Source of the DNA: Timema cristinae
Lineage: Eukaryota > Arthropoda > Insecta > Phasmatodea > Timematidae
Reading direction: 5' to 3'
DNA length: 64,000 bases
Assembly: GCA_039000515.1 (NCBI GenBank)
Contig: JBCFYV010000100.1
Coordinates: 30,554,421-30,618,420 of the forward strand
The notes beneath the pieces were generated by a model, which did not search any database, had not been told where the DNA came from, and was given only the letters and a program-made list of their open reading frames with translations. The position numbers and the translations under genes were made by a program. The number at the start of each line of letters is the position of its first letter. The stretch's first letter is position 1. Shown one piece after another: positions 58,394 through 64,000 of the stretch.

Positions 58394-58664
58394 GGGCCCG
58401 GTTTCATAGTCAGCTCACTAAACTCTTACTAGACTCCAGGGTTACACAGCACTTCGTGCTGACGCACTCGAGCCAAGTAACTTAGTACGTTTCATAGTCA
58501 AGATAGTTTGGATTCTTTTAGCCACTCGAAGCAAAAGAGAGCTTGGTCGAGGAAGTTCGTTTCTGTTCGTAATATTGGTGACGTCACGCCAGGCAGCCAA
58601 TGATAATGCGTGTAATTAGTGACGTAGTTATAACAAACCGAGAAAAAAATCACTTGTTGTCAAC
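58394..58664 (+). mobile_element. Candidate Harbinger-type left end and gene 5' flank
   Basis: Starts GGGCCCGGTTTCATAGTCAG, close to both ends of the hairpin MITE at 48458-48660. The word GTTTCATAGTCA is repeated at 58489-58500, next to 'cttagtacg', which also occurs near the hairpin ends. The stretch is less AT-rich than its flanks and leads to the Myb/SANT start codon about 270 bp in. The match to PIF/Harbinger ends is by general resemblance. The matching right end is not in the window. Confidence 0.5.
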
Positions 58665-60632
58665 ATGGAGGACGTAAACAGAGCTTATGATCGCTTTACT
58701 GACAACGAGAGGGAAATATTATTCGGCCTTATTAATTATAAATCAGCTGTCATTGAAGATAAAAGAACTTCGTTTTCTGTTCTGATGGCAAAGAAGAAAG
58801 CCTGGCAAGACATCGCAGATGGCTTCAATTCTTACGCTGATGTGAGAAATGTAAGTACAGACTGTACGTTTCGGAAGTATGTTTACTTATATTCTGATGT
58901 TTTTAATTCCTTGCGATATTTAGTATTACTTACTATTTTCTTCTATTTACTATGATAGTTTCCTCGTCTTTTAATTTGCTGATATCTTACTCAAGATGTT
59001 CCAATAGTTCAATCTTCTACACAACATACCTATCAAGACGACATTAATGTTATTAAGGACAATTTCAATAATGGATAAAAACACATATAATGTATTTACT
59101 TTATATAATCGTACATTATATTTGATATAAATAACCATAGGCCTGAGCCCTAATTCTTACTATATCAGTATAAAACTGTTGGTTAACACAACTTGTTTAC
59201 AGTAAGGCCTAGGCCTAAAGCATTATTTATTTTTCAAAGTAAGACATATTTATTTTATGTAGACCTTTAAATCTTTGCTAACAGTTTACAAAATAAATCA
59301 TTGATTACTTTTACACACAGGCATAGGCCTAGAATTGTTTTAAATAGTGTTATTTGCGTCTAGGCCTGCAGAAAACATTAAGTCAATAATTGTTCCTTTT
59401 ATAAGGCCTAGAATTTTTTTAAATAAAATATATTCATTTGTCCTAGGACTGCAGTGACAAATATATAATAAAGTAAATAATCTGTACTTCTTAGTCATAA
59501 CTAGGCCTGCCATCTATTTAAATTAAATAGCTTATTATGTTTATTTGAATTAACCTACATTTTCAAACATTTCACAAAATAAGACATTTATTTTATGTAG
59601 ACTTTTAAATCTTTGCTAACAGTTTACAAAATAAATCATTGATTATTTTTACACACAGGCATATGCCTAGAATTGTTTTATATCATGTGTTATTTGCGTC
59701 TAGGACTGTAGCAAACATATTAAGTCAATAATTGTTCCTTTTATAAGGGGGGAACCTTACAGACATAACTAGGCCTAGCATTTTTTTAAATAAAATATAT
59801 TCATTTGTCCTAGGACTGCAGTAGCAAATATATAATAAAGTAAATAATCTGTACTTCTTACAGTCATAACTAAGCCTACCATTTATTTAAATTAAATAGC
59901 TTATTATGTTTAATTGAATTGACCTACATTTTCAAACATTTCACTAAATAAAATATAATTGCATCTATACACACACAGACATAGGCCTAGAATTTTTTTT
60001 AAATAATGTGTTAGTTTGTTCTAGGCCTGCATTAGCAAATATATTATAAAGTAAATAATTGGTCCTTTCTAAGACATGACTAGGTCTTCCATTTATTTTA
60101 ATGAAATATGTATATTTGGTTTAGGTCTACATTTTCAAATACTTTACTATATAAATCAGCACTTCATTTTACATTTAGGCGTATACTTAAAAAAATCAAT
60201 AAAGTGTTTATATGGTTTATTTACCTACATTAGCAAACTTTTTAAGTATCCATTTATTGTTTATTCCTAACAATAAAACAGAAAATAAATATTATTTTTA
60301 TTTAACAGCAATCAGCACCTCAGCTGAAGAAATGTTGGGAGAACGAGAAAGCAAGGAGGAAGAAACTCCTTGCCGCAGAATCTCGAAGGAGAATGGCGAC
60401 TGGTGGTGGACCATTTGCACCTGGGGAGTCCACAGACCCTGAACTGGACGCAATCATTAGCACTCCCATTGCCTACTCTGTGGCAGGTACTGAGGATTGC
60501 GATACAGTTTTACCTCCAGCTCCGAGGCCTGAGGAGATTAGTGCGACCCAGTCTCCACCAGAGGCAGCAGTCTCAATATTTTCCGGTGAGTATTTGCATA
60601 AGGATATGTTCAGTGGGTTGTTTTGTAAATAA
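58665..60632 (+). CDS. Myb/SANT-like (NAIF1-like) DNA-binding protein, two exons seen
   Basis: Exon 1 is 58665-58850 (62 codons) with donor AAT|GTAAGT. Exon 2 starts at 60309 after 'tatttttatttaacag', and the phase-0 junction keeps the frame. The joined product has 'RFTDNEREILFGLI' at residues 10-23, a conserved-type Trp in 'KKAWQDIADGFN' (residues 44-55), then 'APQLKKCWENEKARRKK' (65-81) and 'ATGGGPF' (91-97). This order is that of the Myb/SANT-like domain of the NAIF1 family, followed by its TGGGP turn and a Pro/Glu-rich acidic stretch. Exon 2 may end at donor 60585 (CCG|GTGAGT), leaving a phase-1 junction to an exon I could not find. Read through instead, it stops at 60630-60632, giving about 169 residues, with AATAAA near 60823. 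The start has a good context (caacATGg). Proteins of this family bind DNA in the nucleus; in PIF/Harbinger elements a Myb-like protein works with the transposase. Whether this copy is a transposon gene or a host gene is inference. Confidence 0.8.
59241..60200. repeat. 340-bp tandem duplication inside the intron
   Basis: Within the 1458-bp intron, a unit starting 'aagacat..tttattttatgt' at 59241 recurs at 59581 with good identity ('aatctttgctaacagtttac', 'gtcaataattgttcctttta', 'aatctgtacttcttag'). A more diverged third partial unit follows from about 59925. 'taggcct' words punctuate each unit. Confidence 0.8.
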
Positions 60633-63205
60633 ATGTGCCCACCAAGAAAATTTGAATATGTTTATTGTGATTAACAAGACAAACTGATTGTTTTTTGTAA
60701 AAATTACACTTTCTTTTATTTGAGAATTGATTAAGTTACATGATCCAAAGCTTTAGCTCGCTTATAGGATTATGGATTAAAATGATGTAATTTTACAAGA
60801 CATTACAAACATTTGATCATTAAATAAAAGTAAAACAAACAAAAAATACCAAAATATACTAAACATAATAGACAACAGTACAATGTTAAAGATTAGATAA
60901 TATTGAAATATGTGTGATAATATTGCTGAGTACATTTTATCCATAAACATAAGTAGGCCTAAAAAATAAAATAATGAGAATGTTCCCTTGAAATAAAAAT
61001 GAAAATTGAGGAAAATTAATTTGTATTACAATAATAAACAAAACATGTATATATATTCAGGGAAATAATAATTCTAAAATGTTCAGTTTACCCTAAAGGT
61101 TAGTTTATTGAAAACACATTTTTGAAAGCTGTGTTCATTGTTGGTTTCCCTGTTATCCTTTCAAAGCAAATGTAGGTATATTACCTCTAAAAGACTCCCT
61201 TCCTCATCCCTACCACTTTAGAGTTACTTATAGATTCTGTATACAACCGGAATTTATATATATTTAATTATTGGTCAAACACTCACAAACTAGGCTAGGA
61301 GTTAATATTTCACCAAGGAAAAATAATTTATTTTAGGTGTGTGATCTCTAATCTGAGGGATAAAGGGGTGTGCTCTCTAATATTCCCTCCCCACCCTATG
61401 CATGTATGCCTACATTCAACACTCATTAAAATCCAATCCTTTGATTTGTTTTGACCAATTTAAAACTAAATAAAATCAAATTTATTGTCAAAAAGTGAAA
61501 TCGCTCATTGTTGATAAGAAACATTTGAGTACATTTTAAATAAATTATTCAAATCAAAATTGATTATTTGATAACCCTAACGGGTAGTAAGGCGCGGTGC
61601 TAAATATTATTATTAGTATTGATTATTTGATCAGGTATATCTGTAGGGACACTTGCATATAATTAAACTTGTTATATAAATATATTTGTAAAATGAAATA
61701 TCACACTAGACTCTGGAATCGAACCTGAGACTTTTGGTGAAGCGTGCCATCGATGGATCTTCACATGCTTGTGGTCCTTCTTACTGATGGGGCAGAGTCT
61801 ATGATAAGACATGATCTGCTACTTTGAGTTATCATTGATATCTCGGCCACTTACAAGTTGTGAATTGCATGGAAGAAAACGCTTGTACAATTAATTTCAC
61901 ATGAATAGCGAAGTTTATATGAATGTATATATAGATAAATTCAGAAACTTGAATATTTTCATCGCCTAAGATTCACTCTTCATGTACAATCATTTGCTTT
62001 ACTTCTTTTGTACTTGTGGGAAAATGTTACTTTGAAAATTTTAGACATGTTTAGTTATAATATCTAGTAACTTTTGTTATCTGTTAGTTACCACTATCAT
62101 TATGGGGAATGAACTGTATGTAATTGTATCTGTGCAGGTTAAGTTGTCATCGAGGCCTGTGGTTGACCAAACATTGACGACTAAACAGAGGACTGGCAAG
62201 AGTTATACCATGGCCTACAATATAAAGTGCTCACCCCTCCCTCTATTGATCCATGTAAAGCGGTGGAATCATCTCGATGATGATGATGATGACTGTCGTC
62301 CTGATCATTCTGGGAGATTACAGGCTAGCAGAGACTTCTCACTGAAGATTACACAGACATTCAAACGCACAACTCTTCCCACCCTTGTGATTCCCTTTCT
62401 GCCCATCGATATCATTTATAATTTTTTAATTCTTGATTTTTAAATAACGCACAGGATAAAATCAGGATTACAACCTTTAACAACACCCTAATCCTGATGA
62501 GCAAGGTTGTAGAAAGTCTAAGGGTGTGTGCTACAAAGTTAACATAATATAAATAAAATTTTATACAACTATATGGAAGTGAGAAGGTGGGCGGAGGTAA
62601 TTCAATAACAAAAATGTAATGTATAAAATAGAATATGACCATTGGATATTTTTCGCTTCTAAAATTATTAGAATTAGGAGACATGATTGAATACGCCTCA
62701 TTTTGTTTTGAGTTTGCCTCTTTTGTGCAAGTTAATTGAATGTATATTATAATGATTTTCTTTGTGCCTCAAGAATATTAAGAGAAACATTTACTTTTGC
62801 TAGAAAAAAGGTTTTTTAATTACCATATATTATAACAGTGACTTTAGTCATTGTGAATTTAACTGATTTTATCTTTTTATTAAATGTGTTACCAAATCCA
62901 CACCTTGTGTTTTCTTTGGACGAGAAGTAGGTTGAGAATTGAAATTAATGCATACAAAACAAGTGCTTTGATTGATTAATGTTGTATAGACTCCAATTGT
63001 CACAGAAAGAGTGGTAAACATTGGTAATAAATTACTATCTATTATGTGTTATTTTTTAGTAATGGTGACAGCTGCATATTACAACTTGACATAAGAAAAT
63101 GTTTAATTCAATCTAGTAACCTTTCTAGCTATCAAATTATGTTCTCCTTCTCCTACGTATATTGGATTGTAGCAAAAAGTCTTATAACATGAATATTAAT
63201 ATCAG
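60633..63205. other. AT-rich DNA 3' of the Myb/SANT gene
   Basis: No further exon in the required phase was convincing. Contents seen: a worn + strand family A body near 61145-61255, an isolated SINE tail at about 61570-61612 ('taaccctaacgggtagtaag', 'gcgcggtgctaaa'), a minus-strand tRNA-like patch near 61712-61760 ('ctggaatcgaacctgagact') and a short GAT run near 62276. The 113-codon frame at 62102-62443 is discussed under rejected items. Confidence 0.5.
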
Positions 63206-63420
63206 TGGTCGCATGATCTAATGTGTCCATTGGACAAGATTGTCATGGCAGAAATATTGATATTTGGATCTTGGTTAGGTGCATAAGGGTGGTTTTTCTA
63301 AATAAGTGTATTCTCAATGTTCATGCTAATATAGGTAACTGCCTCTAAACTATACCTTCCTCATCCCTTTGCTATTTGTTAAAATATTAGTTGGATAGCC
63401 TGAATGGGTAGCAAGACAGT
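63206..63420 (+). mobile_element. SINE family A, worn copy
   Basis: Head 'gtggtcgcatgatctaatgt'; 'gatcttggttaggtgcataa'; body 'gctaatataggtaactgcct'; tail 'agcctgaatgggtagcaaga'. Confidence 0.65.
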
Positions 63421-63715
63421 GAATAAAACACATTTTTACAACATACACTTATATGTTAATGATTGCTTGATGAGTGGGAATACCCTGAGTTAAATGAAGT
63501 CAAATTTGAAGCTTTTATTCAAGTATTCCTTCTCATTGTCGAGAACGCTTGTCTTGGACTAAATAGTCCAATGCACCATTGTATCATAATATGTTCAGGA
63601 CAAACTCAACACTGAAAAAGGCATGAATCTTTCTCTGACAAATAAATAGGCTTACACTATATGTAATATATTTGGGTGTACTTTGGTATAATTGTAAATG
63701 CATTTATATTATAAA

Positions 63716-63963
63716 CCCGCCTCGGTGGCGTAGTTGGCTAACGCACTAGTGTTGAGCTCGACTGCTGAGGACGGGGAGATCAAGGTTCAAATCTCGGTCG
63801 GGTGAACTGGGGGTGGTTTTTCCTAAATGGTTTTCCACTCTCTCTCTCTCCACGCAAATGTGGGTTCACTTCCTCTAATTCAACCTTCCCAATCCCTGAA
63901 ACCATTAGCGTAATTAGTACTTAAACCGCATAACCCAAACGGGTAGTAAGACGCGGTGCTAAA
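63716..63963 (+). mobile_element. SINE family A, most complete copy
   Basis: Head 'cccgcctcggtggcgtagtt', 'ggctaacgca'; box B 'ggttcaaatctcggtcgggt'; body with an expanded CT run; tail 'ccgcataacccaaacgggta', 'gtaagacgcggtgctaa'. Flanking 'tttatatta' before and after supports a target duplication. Confidence 0.9.
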
Positions 63964-64000
63964 TAATAATAAAAATAATTTATATTAAAAACAAAACTAT

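Noticed and set aside
62102..62443. 113-codon + strand frame with a possible acceptor at 62139, considered as exon 3 of the Myb/SANT gene
   Set aside because: Exon 2 leaves one base before its donor, and joining it here gives GGT TAA, an immediate stop. The peptide has no motif expected of the family.

Overview
This is AT-rich, repeat-dense, intron-bearing eukaryotic DNA. The base composition, the abundant tRNA-derived SINEs and the two degraded retrotransposon tails of kinds common in arthropods point to an arthropod, quite possibly an insect with a large genome. The species cannot be fixed from the sequence. Nothing is bacterial: there are no operons, CRISPR arrays, rRNA genes or convincing free-standing tRNA genes. 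Almost every open reading frame of 60-140 codons is a chance product of SINEs, satellites or AT-rich filler.

Only one locus looks like a real protein gene. At about 58.67-60.63 kb on the + strand, two exons splice in phase across a 1458-bp intron with good donor and acceptor sites. They encode a Myb/SANT-like (NAIF1-like) DNA-binding protein. About 270 bp upstream is a terminal-repeat-like sequence (GGGCCCGGTTTCATAGTCAG). A near-perfect 203-bp hairpin MITE at 48.46-48.66 kb carries almost the same end. My reading is that the gene is the Myb-like partner ORF of a PIF/Harbinger-type DNA transposon, or derived from one, and that the hairpin is a related non-autonomous element. No transposase and no right terminus is visible before the window ends.

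The rest is transposon landscape. At least four SINE families occur. Families A (about 25 recognisable copies, many worn) and B (12 copies) have different tRNA-like heads but end in the same tail (CGTATAACCCGAACGGGTAG, then AGTAAGACGCGGTGCTAATA, then an ATT-type microsatellite). Family C has an 'AGCTCAGT'-type tRNA head, and family D has a 'GTGGTT...GGTTCGATTCCCGGCGCTTCC' head. A fifth repeat, E, is unclassified. DNA-transposon relics include a hAT-type MITE with an exact 8-bp target duplication (4993-5486), other hAT-like pieces, a TA-flanked MITE (39.64-40.10 kb), a 608-bp TIR element (2.0-2.6 kb) and a family of hairpin elements (20.1-20.9, 29.0, 42.5-42.9, 48.7-49.0 kb). Two LINE C-terminal relics are present: a Jockey-like one (26.70-27.08 kb) and an RTE-like one ending in (ATG)n (29.35-29.80 kb).

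Five minisatellite or satellite arrays stand out: 50-bp (8.03-10.54 kb), 35-bp (14.65-15.06 kb), 62-bp (29.87-30.50 kb), 73-bp grown out of a SINE head (35.29-36.26 kb) and a degenerate 40-bp array (46.1-47.1 kb).

Region by region: 0-8 kb mixed MITEs and SINEs; 8-10.5 kb satellite; 10.5-20 kb sparse SINEs and microsatellites; 20-22 kb hairpin pair, repeat E and hAT relic; 22-30.5 kb SINEs, both LINE relics and the 62-bp array; 31-38 kb dense and nested SINEs plus the SINE-derived satellite; 38-48 kb unclassified AT-rich DNA, MITEs and the 40-bp array; 48-58 kb hairpin MITE and SINEs; 58-64 kb the Myb/SANT gene and its AT-rich 3' side.
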